From NCBI GenBank assembly GCA_017471765.1, contig JAFURT010000023.1:1-64000 (forward strand): 64,000 nucleotides of DNA. Direction: 5' to 3'. The notes under the pieces are model-generated. The model worked only from the letters and a program-made list of their open reading frames with translations, made no database searches and was not told where the DNA came from. This document shows positions 54,528 to 63,539 of this stretch, one piece after another (the stretch's first letter is position 1; every line of letters begins with the position of its first letter). A program made the position numbers and the translations under genes. This DNA is from Clostridia bacterium (lineage in GTDB: Bacteria; Bacillota; Clostridia; Oscillospirales; Acutalibacteraceae).

Positions 54528-54567
54528 ACAACAAGCCAGCCTCCCGACAGGGAGGCTGGCTTGTTGT
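54528..54567. terminator. Bidirectional terminator
   Basis: An 18-bp stem (54528-54545 with 54550-54567) around loop GACA; ends the minus-strand lipoprotein gene. Confidence 0.75.
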
Positions 54568-54575
54568 TGCGTTAT

Positions 54576-55715
54576 TTACATGACCGCCTGCATATTAACG
54601 GCGCGGAGACGGATTTCCTCTACCTCCTCCGGCACACCGTCCGGGTAATAGTGCAGGGCCCAGACATACTGCCAGAGGTACTTTTGGCCGGCAACACTGG
54701 TGTAGGATTCAGAGGTCTTGTTGCCGTACTCATCATAGGTGAAGGTGCGTGCTTCGCCGTTATTATAGGTCAGCGACAGCCGGTTTCCCTTCTCGTCATA
54801 GGTATAGGTGACGAAATACTCGCCGCCGGTGGTGTGGGTGGTGTGCTCGGTTAGCACGTTGCCGTCCTCATCATAGGTGTACTCGATGATGGAGCCGCCC
54901 GACTGGGTCTCCATCGTCAGCCTTCCGGCCTCGTCGTAGGTGTAGGTGAAATCGCCGTGGGACAGCAGATTTCCGGCCCCGTCGTAGGTATACAGCGTCT
55001 CATAGCTGCCACCGGTGAAATCCGAGCCGGTCTCCTGGGAGGGTTTGCCGTCGGCATTGTAGGTGAAGTGCCGTTCGTGCCAGGATTCGTCGGCATAGTC
55101 CACCCGTTCAAAGGTGGTGTTGCCCTTGTCATCGTACCGATAGGTGGTGAGGAAGGTGGTGCCGTCAGCGTCGGTCTGCTTGATAGAGGTACACCGGTTT
55201 TCGCTGTCATAGGTGTATCGGAAGGTGGTGACATGTCCATCCCGGTCTACCTTTTTTTCTGTGCGGTTGCCGGCCTCATCATAGGCGTAGGTGGTGGTGA
55301 AGGTCATGTCGGCGGCGGTCTCTTCCCGGATGGTCACCAGTTGGCCTTTTTCGTTATAGGTGTAGGCGGTGGTGAGGCTGGTATCGGCGAAAGCCTGCTT
55401 TTGTTCCAGCAGGTTTCCGTTTTTGTCGTAGGTGTAGGTGTAGCGGGAAACCGTGTTCTCTTCAAGCTGGGTAGCCGCTTCCGTGGGGACGAACACCAGC
55501 TTTTCCAGCGTCTCGGCGGCATCCAGGTTGTCGCAAACTGCCACATAAGCAGACAGATTTGTGTAAGCTGTGAGATAGTCCCCCTGCTCCAGGGCGGCTA
55601 TGCCCTTATCGTAATACACCTCATACTCGTCGAATATGTCGTCAAGCGATGTGTCGCAGGCGGTGGTGCATAGCAGGAGCACGCACACACATAGCATAGC
55701 AACAATTCGTTTCAT
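54576..55715 (-). CDS. YD-repeat (RHS-like) lipoprotein
   Basis: A 379-residue exported protein. A hydrophobic signal (MKRIVAMLCVCVLLLCTTAC) ends in a lipobox-like TTAC. A short helical region with a TPR-like GIAALEQGDYLTAYTNLSAY follows. About ten YD repeats of the form YTYDEKGN...  cover residues 90-330 and should form a beta-sheet spiral. RHS/toxin parts such as a protease core and a C-terminal toxin domain are missing, so it is not a polymorphic toxin. AAGGAG sets the start at 55715. Confidence 0.88.
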   Translation of the reverse strand: MKRIVAMLCVCVLLLCTTACDTSLDDIFDEYEVYYDKGIAALEQGDYLTAYTNLSAYVAVCDNLDAAETLEKLVFVPTEAATQLEENTVSRYTYTYDKNGNLLEQKQAFADTSLTTAYTYNEKGQLVTIREETAADMTFTTTYAYDEAGNRTEKKVDRDGHVTTFRYTYDSENRCTSIKQTDADGTTFLTTYRYDDKGNTTFERVDYADESWHERHFTYNADGKPSQETGSDFTGGSYETLYTYDGAGNLLSHGDFTYTYDEAGRLTMETQSGGSIIEYTYDEDGNVLTEHTTHTTGGEYFVTYTYDEKGNRLSLTYNNGEARTFTYDEYGNKTSESYTSVAGQKYLWQYVWALHYYPDGVPEEVEEIRLRAVNMQAVM

Positions 55716-55837
55716 TTCAAGCATCTCCTTTTCATTTGAGATAAGGAGCTGGACTCCTTACGCACAGTGTACCACGTTCCGTATGGCGGTGCAAGAGATA
55801 TGACAACATTGTAACTATTTTTTAAGCAACGACAGCA

Positions 55838-56179
55838 TCAGGGCTTTTTTAACCAGTGGATATCCAGCGATTTGCCGGCTTTACGGGCATAGTTGATGGT
55901 AGAGAGGGTACCTCGGGAGACGCCATCCCACAGGGCGACCACCCGGTCGGCGTAGTCCACGATGGTTTCGTTGCGCTTGAGCGGAGCGGCGAAGCGGCCG
56001 TAGCGGCGGTAGTCCGGCAGAAATTCCGTCAGCTTTATTCCGTGGACGAGGGCGTAGTTTTTGGCACAGCTATCGATGCCTTTTGCACCGCCGGACACCA
56101 GCTCGGTGGTCTCCGGGGGCAGATAGGGAGACAGGTCATCCACACACAGACTACGGGAGCCAATCACAGCAACTTTCAT
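55838..56179 (-). CDS. SLOG-domain protein, paralogue of 14812
   Basis: A 113-residue protein with the same layout as the 14812 protein: MKVAVIGSR, SGGAKGIDSCAKNYALVHG, LPDYRRYGRFAAPLKRNE and VVALWDGVSRGT. GGAGGAAG precedes the ATG. An extended -10 promoter (TGT-TATAAT on the minus strand at 56232-56237) lies upstream, divergent from a small putative DNA-binding protein. Unlike its paralogue, it is not beside a nuclease or methylase. Confidence 0.85.
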   Translation of the reverse strand: MKVAVIGSRSLCVDDLSPYLPPETTELVSGGAKGIDSCAKNYALVHGIKLTEFLPDYRRYGRFAAPLKRNETIVDYADRVVALWDGVSRGTLSTINYARKAGKSLDIHWLKKP

Positions 56180-56231
56180 AAAATCTTCCTCCATAAACAT
56201 AAAATAGGCACAGAATGTGTTTACTTAACCC

Positions 56232-56260
56232 ATTATAACACAAACTAAATCTAAAATAAA
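56232..56260 (-). promoter_or_regulatory. Promoter of the 55838 SLOG gene
   Basis: Minus strand TTTATT, 17-bp spacer, extended -10 TGT-TATAAT. Confidence 0.55.
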
Positions 56261-56292
56261 CATAAAATATAGTTTATTTGGAGGCGGATTGC

Positions 56293-56463
56293 GTGGCGGT
56301 TAAAAGTTTATCTATTCGTATCGAGGAAGATATGTTACACAAATTGCACGTGGTGGCGGATTATGACGGCCGCAGTGCTAACAGCCAAATCCTCATTCTC
56401 ATCCGGGATTGCATCGAGGAATACGAGAAAAAGAACGGCAAAATCGAATTGGGAAAGAAATAA
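56293..56463 (+). CDS. Small ribbon-helix-helix (Arc-like) protein
   Basis: About 56 residues: a beta strand KSLSIRIEEDM, then two helices (LHKLHVVADYDG, SANSQILILIRDCIEEYE), the Arc/MetJ layout. The start is GTG 56293 with TTGGAGG upstream. It lies divergent from the SLOG gene across an A/T-rich 113-bp region, so it may bind there. Confidence 0.75.
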   Translation: MAVKSLSIRIEEDMLHKLHVVADYDGRSANSQILILIRDCIEEYEKKNGKIELGKK

Positions 56464-56464
56464 A

Positions 56465-56496
56465 TAAAACGCCGGGCGGCCGCCCGGCGTTTTATT
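56465..56496. terminator. Bidirectional terminator
   Basis: ACGCCGGGCGG directly followed by CCGCCCGGCGT, flanked by AAAA and TTTTATTTT. Confidence 0.85.
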
Positions 56497-57351
56497 TTAC
56501 ACGAATCCGTTCTGCTGTTTTGCCGCTGTGAGGGTGTTTTTCAGCAGCAGGGCGATGGTCATGGGGCCAACGCCGCCGGGGACAGGGGTGATCGCACCGG
56601 CTACCGGCTCCACGGCGTCGAAGTCTACGTCGCCGCACAATTTGCCGTTCTCATCCCGGTTGATGCCTACGTCAATGACGGTGGCGCCCGGCTTCACCAT
56701 ATCGGCGGTGACGAACTTGGCCCGGCCGACGGCGGCCACCAGGATGTCCGCCTGGCGGCACACTTCTGCCAGATTCTTGGTGCGGGAGTGGCAGATGGTG
56801 ACGGTGGCGTTTTCATGGAGCAGGAGCATGGCCATGGGCTTGCCCACGATGTTGCTCCGGCCGATGACCACACACTGCTTGCCCTCTACCGGGATGTTGC
56901 TCCGGTGCAGTAGCTCCATCACACCGGCCGGCGTGCAGGGCAGGAAGCGGATGTCGCCAATCATGATATGGCCCACATTCTCGGCGTGGAAGGCGTCCAC
57001 GTCCTTTTCCGGCGAGATGGCGGCGATGACCGCCTCATCATCCAGATGCCGGGGCAGGGGGAGCTGGCACAGGATGCCGTGGATGTCGTTGCGGGCGTTG
57101 AGCTCCGCTACCACCGCCAGCAGCTCCTCCTGGGTGGTGGTTTCCGGCAAATCAATCTGCTCGGCGTGGATGCCCGCTTCCAGGCAGGCTTTTTGCTTGT
57201 TCCGCACATAGGTGCAGGAGGCCGGGTCGTTGCCTACCAGGATGACCGCCAGGCCGGGAGTGACGCCTTTCGCCTTCAGCGTCTCCACCTCAGCGGCAAT
57301 TTCGCCACGCAGGGCGGCGGCGATGGCTTTTCCGTCAATTTTCAGTGCCAT
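56497..57351 (-). CDS. folD: Methylenetetrahydrofolate dehydrogenase/cyclohydrolase
   Basis: A 284-residue bifunctional one-carbon enzyme. [18 protein letters not shown] carries the catalytic Tyr and Lys; [29 protein letters not shown] and [15 protein letters not shown] are the NADP and C-terminal signatures. Its first 17 bp overlap the end of lgt. Confidence 0.96.
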   Translation of the reverse strand: MALKIDGKAIAAALRGEIAAEVETLKAKGVTPGLAVILVGNDPASCTYVRNKQKACLEAGIHAEQIDLPETTTQEELLAVVAELNARNDIHGILCQLPLPRHLDDEAVIAAISPEKDVDAFHAENVGHIMIGDIRFLPCTPAGVMELLHRSNIPVEGKQCVVIGRSNIVGKPMAMLLLHENATVTICHSRTKNLAEVCRQADILVAAVGRAKFVTADMVKPGATVIDVGINRDENGKLCGDVDFDAVEPVAGAITPVPGGVGPMTIALLLKNTLTAAKQQNGFV

Positions 57352-58381
57352 GTTCCGTTTCCTCCTTGTCGGTTACAATGGTCTGCTCCGGGACGGCTTC
57401 TTCTGTGTCGGCAGGTGCCGCCTCGGTTGCTTGCTCGGTTTCTTCCGCTAAATTTTCTGTATCTACCGGTTTTTCCTGCTCCGGGGTGAGCAGAGTCAGT
57501 GTGCTGCCCAGCTCCTCTACGGTGGCCGGCAGGGACATAGCCCGGCGGCGGAACACGAAGAACAGGATGACGCCCAGCGCCACGGCCAGCACCGCTACCA
57601 GCTGGGAGGCACGCATGGTGCCGGCCATCAGGCTGTCGGTACGCAGGCTTTCGATCATGAATCGACCAACGCCGTACCACACCAGGTAACCGCAGAAAAT
57701 CTGTCCCTTGAACTTGTAGGCCTTCTTGGAGAGGATGTGCAACAGCACAAAGCCCAGAATACACCACAGGGACTCGTACAGGAAGGTGGGGTGCACCGGT
57801 AATTCGGTGTCATAGCCCTTGCCGTTGATGCCGGAGGCGATGATATTGCCGGTCATGCCCCAGGGCAGGTCGGTATTGCCGCCGAAGGCCTCTTGGTTGA
57901 AGAAATTGCCCCAGCGGCCTACGGCCTGTCCGATGAGGAAGCCGAGTGAGGCGATATCGGCCATGGAGAGAAAACTGACCTTGAACAGCCGGCTGAACAG
58001 CAGACCGAACACAAAGGCGAAGATGATGCCGCCGTAGATGCCGAGGCCGCCGTTCCATACCTCCAGAATGCTGAGAGGGTCAGCCAGATATTCGCTGACG
58101 TTGTCGCTGAAGAAAACATAGTACAGCCGGGCGCCCACAAAGGCCATCACGGTGGTCAGCAGGGCCGTGTCCAGCATTTTGTCGGCATTAAGGTCAAAAT
58201 CTTTTGCTCGCTTAAGGCCGTACAGTACCGCCAGCAGAAAGCCGATGGCGATGAGCACACCGTACCATTTGATGGAAAATTCGGTGCCAAAGAGGTTGAA
58301 TTCGATGATGGTGCTGTCCAGAGAAAATTTCCAGCCCAGTTTCGGGAACTCGATGTAGCTGGAGAGCATGGTTGGGGACAT
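57335..58381 (-). CDS. lgt: Prolipoprotein diacylglyceryl transferase
   Basis: A 348-residue polytopic enzyme that adds diacylglycerol to lipobox cysteines, as needed by the lipoproteins in this window. [14 protein letters not shown] is the Lgt signature; [10 protein letters not shown] follows. After the last helix there is an unusual acidic tail of about 55 residues rich in Glu, Thr and Ala. GAAAGGAAG precedes ATG 58381. Confidence 0.95.
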   Translation of the reverse strand: MSPTMLSSYIEFPKLGWKFSLDSTIIEFNLFGTEFSIKWYGVLIAIGFLLAVLYGLKRAKDFDLNADKMLDTALLTTVMAFVGARLYYVFFSDNVSEYLADPLSILEVWNGGLGIYGGIIFAFVFGLLFSRLFKVSFLSMADIASLGFLIGQAVGRWGNFFNQEAFGGNTDLPWGMTGNIIASGINGKGYDTELPVHPTFLYESLWCILGFVLLHILSKKAYKFKGQIFCGYLVWYGVGRFMIESLRTDSLMAGTMRASQLVAVLAVALGVILFFVFRRRAMSLPATVEELGSTLTLLTPEQEKPVDTENLAEETEQATEAAPADTEEAVPEQTIVTDKEETEHGTEN

Positions 58382-58422
58382 GGTGCTTCTTCCTTTCTAT
58401 GTAAGGGGGTTGCCCCCCGTGA

Positions 58423-59682
58423 TTACATGGGACGGACCACCGACAGGGTACGGTTGTCCGGGCGTATGCGGGCACATAGCTGGCGGTGCAGTTCCTCCGC
58501 TGTCAGGGTGGACAGGGCGTCCAGCTCGCTGAGGGGTGGGACACCATCCAGCAGGTTGGCCAGCAAAACCTCGGCGCAGTCCTCGGGGCTGTCCAGATAG
58601 CGGATGAGGCGGCCGTAGGCACCACGGCGAGCGGCCTCGAAGGCCTCCGGGTCGATGCCCTCGGTCTGCAGACGGCGAATCTCCGCCTCGATGGCTTCGG
58701 CTACCTGCTCCGGGTGAACAGACTCACCGCCGAACAGCCACACGCCGTAGCCGGGGCCGCTGAAATAGTCGGCGCCGAAGGAGGCGTTGATCAGCCCCTT
58801 CTCCATTAGCGTGGTGTACAGGGGGCTGGATTTGCCTACCAATAAATCGGGCAGAATACGGGCAACAGCCAAAGCGGTGGGGGTGATGTCGCCCGCCGGC
58901 TCTTTAAAGCCCAGATAGAACAGGGGGGCGGCCACCGGCATGGTGTCTTCCACAAAGGCTTCGACTACCGTGTCCGGCTCATTGAAGGCCGGTGGAGCGA
59001 CGGTATAGGGGGCGGCCGGCTTGAGCAGCCGGTCACAGGCTTCCTGCACCTGTGCCGGGGTGATATGCCCGGCGACCACCAGCACCATATTATGCAGGTT
59101 GTAATATTGTTCATAGCAACGGTACAGCAGCTCCGGCGTGATGTGGGAGATGCTCTCCACCGTGCCGGCAATATCTATGCGTACCGGGTGGGTGTGGTAC
59201 AGACCACGCAGAAGATTAAACAGCACCCGACGACCGGGATTGTCCTCACCCATGCGAATCTCCTGGCCGATGATGCCTTGCTCCTTTTGCACCGTTTCCG
59301 GGGTGAAGTAGGGGTGCTGGACGAAATCCAGCAAAATGTCCAGGGAGGGCAGGATGTTCTCGGTGGCGTGGAACAGGTAGGCGGTGCGGTCAAAGCTGGT
59401 GTAGGCGTTGGCTGAGGCGCCGGTGGCGGCAAATCGCTTGAAGGCATCCCCCTCCTCGCTCTCAAACAGCTTGTGTTCCAGGTAGTGAGCGATGCCGGCC
59501 GGCACCTCCTCGGTGCCACCGTCGGAGGTGGGCAGGAGGTTATGCACCGAGCCGTAGCGGGTGGCGAACAGGGCATATACCGAAGAGGCATTTTCCATGG
59601 GCCACACCATCACCGGCAGGCCGGAGGAATGGGTGAAGCTGTACAGGGTGTCTCCCAGCAGGGGGTGAACGATCGGCATCAT
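58423..59682 (-). CDS. M16-family peptidase, YmfH-like
   Basis: A 419-residue M16 protein with the inverted zinc motif His66-Tyr-Leu-Glu69-His70 and a downstream Glu region, so it is probably the catalytic partner. Clostridia and Bacilli carry it paired with YmfF; in B. subtilis the pair is tied to modification of elongation factor P. Its ATG overlaps the YmfF stop (ATGA). Confidence 0.9.
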   Translation of the reverse strand: MMPIVHPLLGDTLYSFTHSSGLPVMVWPMENASSVYALFATRYGSVHNLLPTSDGGTEEVPAGIAHYLEHKLFESEEGDAFKRFAATGASANAYTSFDRTAYLFHATENILPSLDILLDFVQHPYFTPETVQKEQGIIGQEIRMGEDNPGRRVLFNLLRGLYHTHPVRIDIAGTVESISHITPELLYRCYEQYYNLHNMVLVVAGHITPAQVQEACDRLLKPAAPYTVAPPAFNEPDTVVEAFVEDTMPVAAPLFYLGFKEPAGDITPTALAVARILPDLLVGKSSPLYTTLMEKGLINASFGADYFSGPGYGVWLFGGESVHPEQVAEAIEAEIRRLQTEGIDPEAFEAARRGAYGRLIRYLDSPEDCAEVLLANLLDGVPPLSELDALSTLTAEELHRQLCARIRPDNRTLSVVRPM

Positions 59683-60959
59683 TGGTCATGCACCTCCTCG
59701 TCAGGCACCAGCAGGTATACGGAATCAAAGTGGGTCAGCCGGGCGGCCCGGCAAACCTCTTCCCGGGTCACATCCAGCAGACGGTTGCCCATCTCCTCAG
59801 GGGTCAGGCAGGCATCATACAGCGTCTGCATGGCATAGTGCTCCTCCAGGCTATCGGGGGTGTCGGCACAGGCTGCATAGTGCTGTACCAGACTGCGGCG
59901 GGCCGCCTCCAGCTCCTCGTCGGAGAAGTCGCCGGTGCGGATGGCCTCCAGTTGCCGGAGAATTTCTTTCTCGGTGCGCTCGGCGTTTTCTGCCTGCACA
60001 CCGCTGTCCACCAGCAGGATGCCCCGGTGCTTGTCGTAGCTGGACATGCAGTAGTAGCAAAGACTCTGCTCCTCCCGTACGTGGGTGAACAGCAGAGAGG
60101 TGGCACTGCCGCCCCACAGCGCGTTCATCAACTGTGCCGCCGCCACCTGGTTGTCCGGCTCGGTGATGGCGATGCGGAAGCCCAGCACCAGCTTGGCCTG
60201 GTTGACCGGCATGGTGTCGGTCTGGCGGCTCTCCTTGAGCTTGAACGAGGTGTCGGTGGTCAGAGATACCGCACGGCGGTAGGGAAGCTGGGAAAAGCGC
60301 CGGGTCAGTGTCTCCGACAGGAGGTCCGGGCTCTCTGCGCTTTGGTATAGCCAATGGATGCGCGCCTCGGTGAGCAACCGCTCCCGGGCGGCGGCCGCCG
60401 TGACCGGGGTGAGTGCCTCCACGGTTTCGACCGTGCCGCTGGGGTTCAGGCTGAAGGGGTGGTCGGGACACAGCAGGCCGGTACAGCGGCGGATGGCGTA
60501 CAGCCGCTTATTGTTGAGCTCGCTGTGGAGTTTTTCCAACAGGCAACGCTGTTCCTGGGCAAACACCTCTGCCGGGAAAGCGCCTTCCTCTACCACCGGG
60601 TCGAACAGCATATCCAGCAGGAGCTGGGTGCAGGCCGCAGTCAGGTCACTGCCGTCCAGCGTGTACCGGCGGTTAAGATAGCTGACAGAGAACAGCAGAA
60701 GCTGCCATTCCCCCAGCCGGGCGGTGTAGCCTTGTATGGTGGCACCGTACAGGGCATCCAGCTTTTGATTAAAGGCGGCCATGGTGGGGTATTGGCGACA
60801 GCCTCGGGTCAATAGTCCCGGCAGAATGGCGTAGCCGGCGGCGGTCTCCTTGCGTAGCGGTACGGCAAACACGCCGGTGAGCCGGTCAGTGCGGTAACGC
60901 TGGTGAGGCAGGTGTAACAGGGTCAGGTCGTAGGGGAGAGAGAAGGTTTGGGGGCGCAT
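59679..60959 (-). CDS. M16-family protein, YmfF-like (non-catalytic)
   Basis: A 426-residue M16-fold protein. The region where HxxEH should lie (TRGCRQYPTMAAFNQKLDAL) has no zinc motif, as in the inactive half of M16 heterodimers. An Arg/Tyr-containing C-terminal half suggests that it supplies substrate-binding residues to YmfH. AAAGGAGGG sets the start at 60959. Confidence 0.9.
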   Translation of the reverse strand: MRPQTFSLPYDLTLLHLPHQRYRTDRLTGVFAVPLRKETAAGYAILPGLLTRGCRQYPTMAAFNQKLDALYGATIQGYTARLGEWQLLLFSVSYLNRRYTLDGSDLTAACTQLLLDMLFDPVVEEGAFPAEVFAQEQRCLLEKLHSELNNKRLYAIRRCTGLLCPDHPFSLNPSGTVETVEALTPVTAAAARERLLTEARIHWLYQSAESPDLLSETLTRRFSQLPYRRAVSLTTDTSFKLKESRQTDTMPVNQAKLVLGFRIAITEPDNQVAAAQLMNALWGGSATSLLFTHVREEQSLCYYCMSSYDKHRGILLVDSGVQAENAERTEKEILRQLEAIRTGDFSDEELEAARRSLVQHYAACADTPDSLEEHYAMQTLYDACLTPEEMGNRLLDVTREEVCRAARLTHFDSVYLLVPDEEVHDQ

Positions 60960-61117
60960 GATACACCCTCCTTTCACAGAATGGCTGTGCCGTCCAGGCA
61001 TCCCTTGGCGGGAAGTGCCAGCAGGTTGGCGGGCGGTGGGGCGGACAGCGGTAGTCGGTCATAGGCGCACTCCTTTTTGTAAGCAGTGTACCCGATGTTT
61101 GTGGTGATTATGTGTTT

Positions 61118-61831
61118 TCAGCCGATTTTTGCCAGCAGGGCCATGGTGATGTCGCCGGCCAAAACGCCCACATACTGCTCCAGCTCGTCAAAGGAGACGT
61201 GGGCCTCCTTTTCGGCCAGGTCGGAGATGGTACGCAGAATGAGGAAGGGGATGCCGTTGGCTTCGGCCACCTGGGCGATGGCGGCACCCTCCATTTCGGC
61301 GGCAGCGGCGCCAAACACCGTGATGAGACGGCTTTTCAGGGCGCTGTCATCCACGAAGATATCCCCGGAGGCAACGGTGCCGGTAATGGCCTTGCTCCCG
61401 GCGGGCAGTACCTGGGCCGCCGCAGACAGCGCCAGCTCCACCAAAGTGGGGTCGGCGGCAAACAGGGTGGGCTTGCTGTCGTCCTCCCCATATAGGTAGC
61501 CGGGGGCATGGCCAAAGGCGGTCAGGTCAAAATCGTGCTGGAGGGCGGCGGTGGCTACCACCAGGTCTTTCACCTCCAGCCGGGCATCCAGTCCGCCCGC
61601 CATGCCGGTATTGAGCAGGGCATCCACCGCAAAACGGTCGATGAGCAACTGGGCGGTGATGGCGGCGGCTACCTTGCCGATACCGCTTTTGACCACCACG
61701 GCGGTCTTGCCGGACAGGCGGCCTATGTGGAACAGCCGGCCGGCCACTGTTTGGGTGGTGACCTCCTCCATGCGGGCAATAAGGTTGTCTACCTCGGAAT
61801 CCATGGCACCGATGATGCCGATGCGCTTCAT
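61118..61831 (-). CDS. mtnN: 5'-methylthioadenosine/S-adenosylhomocysteine nucleosidase
   Basis: A 237-residue nucleosidase that cleaves MTA and SAH. It begins MKRIGIIGAMDSEVDNL; NTGMAGGLD, VASGDIFVD, AAEMEGAAIAQVA and LRTISDLA are the family motifs, including the Glu and Asp catalytic residues. AAAGGGG precedes the ATG; a promoter lies at 61864-61892. It recycles the by-product of methyltransferases such as the 12359 methylase. Confidence 0.95.
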   Translation of the reverse strand: MKRIGIIGAMDSEVDNLIARMEEVTTQTVAGRLFHIGRLSGKTAVVVKSGIGKVAAAITAQLLIDRFAVDALLNTGMAGGLDARLEVKDLVVATAALQHDFDLTAFGHAPGYLYGEDDSKPTLFAADPTLVELALSAAAQVLPAGSKAITGTVASGDIFVDDSALKSRLITVFGAAAAEMEGAAIAQVAEANGIPFLILRTISDLAEKEAHVSFDELEQYVGVLAGDITMALLAKIG

Positions 61832-61863
61832 ATTAAAACCCCTTTTATGTTCAAATCTTCCCC

Positions 61864-61892
61864 ATTCTACCACAAATTGCCGAGTTGTGCAA
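61864..61892 (-). promoter_or_regulatory. Promoter of mtnN
   Basis: Minus strand TTGCAC, 17-bp spacer, TAGAAT. Confidence 0.7.
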
Positions 61893-61911
61893 TCCTTTTT
61901 GCTCCAGATAC

Positions 61912-61940
61912 TTGGCATTTTTGGAGAAACATGGTATACT
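61912..61940 (+). promoter_or_regulatory. Promoter of the WYL gene
   Basis: TTGGCA (61912-61917), 17-bp spacer, TATACT (61935-61940). Confidence 0.75.
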
Positions 61941-61969
61941 GAAAACACTAAAGGCAAGGAGGGGTCGTC

Positions 61970-62968
61970 ATGGCCAAACAAGCCAACCAAAAACTGAAGC
62001 TGTTGCTCCTGCGGGATATTCTGCGCCGGGAGACGGATGAACAGCATCCCATCACGCTGGAGCAGATGCGGGAACTGCTGGCCGCCCAGGGGGTGTCGGC
62101 GGAGCGTAAGAGCCTGTACGATGACCTGGAACAGCTCCGTTTGTTAGGAGAGGACGTGGTCACCGTCCGTGACCGGTCGGTGCGGTATTACATCGGCCAG
62201 CGGGAGTTTGACCTGCCCCAGCTCCGTCTGCTGGTGGATGCCGTGCAGTCCTCCAAGTTTATCACCCGGCGCAAGAGCGAACAGCTCATCCGGCAGTTGG
62301 AGGGTCTGACCAGCCGCCACATGGCGGGCCAGCTCCAGCGGCAGGTGCTGGTGTCCGGGCGCATCAAGAACATGAACGAGAGTATCTACTACAACGTGGA
62401 CAGCCTGCAGGCGGCCATCGCCGACAACCGGCAGGTGGAGTTTCGGTATTTCGACTGGGGCGCAGACAAAAAGCAGCATCTGCGCCGGGAGGGAGCGGCC
62501 TACACGGTGAGTCCCTGGGCGCTGACCTGGGATGACGAAAACTATTACCTCATCGCCTACGAGGAGGCCTCCGACAGCATCCGCCACTACCGGGTGGATC
62601 GGATGCTGCGCATCACTGTTATTCACCAGCCCCGGCAAGGGGAGGCCCTGTTCCGCCAGCAGGATATGGCGGTGTACAGCCGCAAGACCTTCGGTATGTT
62701 CGGCGGGGAAGCGCAGGTGGTCACTTTGCGGTGTGCCGACCGTATGGCCGGGGTGGTGCTGGATCGCTTCGGCCAGGAAACCACCCTGTTTCCCCAGGAG
62801 GATGGCCATTTCACCGTCCGGGTGCCGGTGGCGGTCAGCCCCCAGTTCTTCGCCTGGGTGACAGGGCTGGATAACGAGGTGCACATTACCGCCCCGGCGG
62901 CGGTGGTGGAGGAATATCGGCAGTATTTGGCCTCCATCCTGCAGACGATGGATGAGGTGACGACATGA
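61970..62968 (+). CDS. WYL-domain transcriptional regulator
   Basis: A 332-residue regulator. An N-terminal winged helix (about 10-80, VSAERKSLYDDLEQLRLLG) is followed by a WYL domain (VSPWALTWDDENYYLIAYEE, with HYRVDRM) and a C-terminal extension. WYL domains bind nucleic acid or nucleotide ligands and are common controllers of defence and DNA-damage genes; no such target is adjacent. AAGGAGG precedes the ATG. It overlaps the next gene by 4 bp. Confidence 0.92.
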   Translation: MAKQANQKLKLLLLRDILRRETDEQHPITLEQMRELLAAQGVSAERKSLYDDLEQLRLLGEDVVTVRDRSVRYYIGQREFDLPQLRLLVDAVQSSKFITRRKSEQLIRQLEGLTSRHMAGQLQRQVLVSGRIKNMNESIYYNVDSLQAAIADNRQVEFRYFDWGADKKQHLRREGAAYTVSPWALTWDDENYYLIAYEEASDSIRHYRVDRMLRITVIHQPRQGEALFRQQDMAVYSRKTFGMFGGEAQVVTLRCADRMAGVVLDRFGQETTLFPQEDGHFTVRVPVAVSPQFFAWVTGLDNEVHITAPAAVVEEYRQYLASILQTMDEVTT

Positions 62969-63486
62969 CTGCCTACAAGCTCATCCGTTCCGATAGAAAA
63001 ACGCTGAGCCTGGAGGTAACCCCCACCCTGGAGGTGGTGGTGCGGGCACCCCGGCGGTGTACACAGGCGCAGATTGATCGTTTTGTGGCCAGCCACGAAG
63101 ATTGGATAGCCAAAAAGTTGGCTGTGCAGGAGCAACGGAAAAACGCGCCCATCCGGCGGCAGTATACCCCGGAGCAGGAGGAGAAGCTTCGCCGGATGGC
63201 CCAGCTGTATCTGCCCACACGGATTGCCTATTACAGCGAGATCATGGGAGTGACCCCCACCGGGTTTCGGGTCACCGGGGCGCAAAAGCGCTTCGGCAGT
63301 TGCAGTGGTAAGAACAGCCTGTGCTTCTCCTGGCGGCTGATGCTGTATCCGGCTGAGGCGGTGGATTATGTGGTGGTGCATGAGCTGGCTCACATCCGCC
63401 ACCATGACCACAGTAAGGCTTTTTGGGCGCTGGTGGAAAAAACCATGCCGGATTATCGCACCCGCCAGAAAATGCTGAAGAAATGA
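62965..63486 (+). CDS. YgjP-like zinc metallopeptidase (DUF45)
   Basis: A 173-residue protein with the HELAH zinc motif (His139, His143) and downstream HHDHSKAFW, plus RFGSCSGKNSLCFSWRLML, the YgjP/DUF45 signature. Such proteins are single-domain gluzincins found beside restriction systems and elsewhere. It is translationally coupled to the WYL regulator. Confidence 0.9.
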   Translation: MTAYKLIRSDRKTLSLEVTPTLEVVVRAPRRCTQAQIDRFVASHEDWIAKKLAVQEQRKNAPIRRQYTPEQEEKLRRMAQLYLPTRIAYYSEIMGVTPTGFRVTGAQKRFGSCSGKNSLCFSWRLMLYPAEAVDYVVVHELAHIRHHDHSKAFWALVEKTMPDYRTRQKMLKK

Positions 63487-63493
63487 AAAGTGT

Positions 63494-63532
63494 AAAGACT
63501 GAGTATCTTGTGTGAGGATACTCAGTCTTTTC
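63494..63532 (+). terminator. Terminator
   Basis: AAAGACTGAGTATC (63494-63507) pairs with 63517-63530, followed by a short T-run; serves the WYL-YgjP pair. Confidence 0.85.
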
Positions 63533-63539
63533 TGTATGT

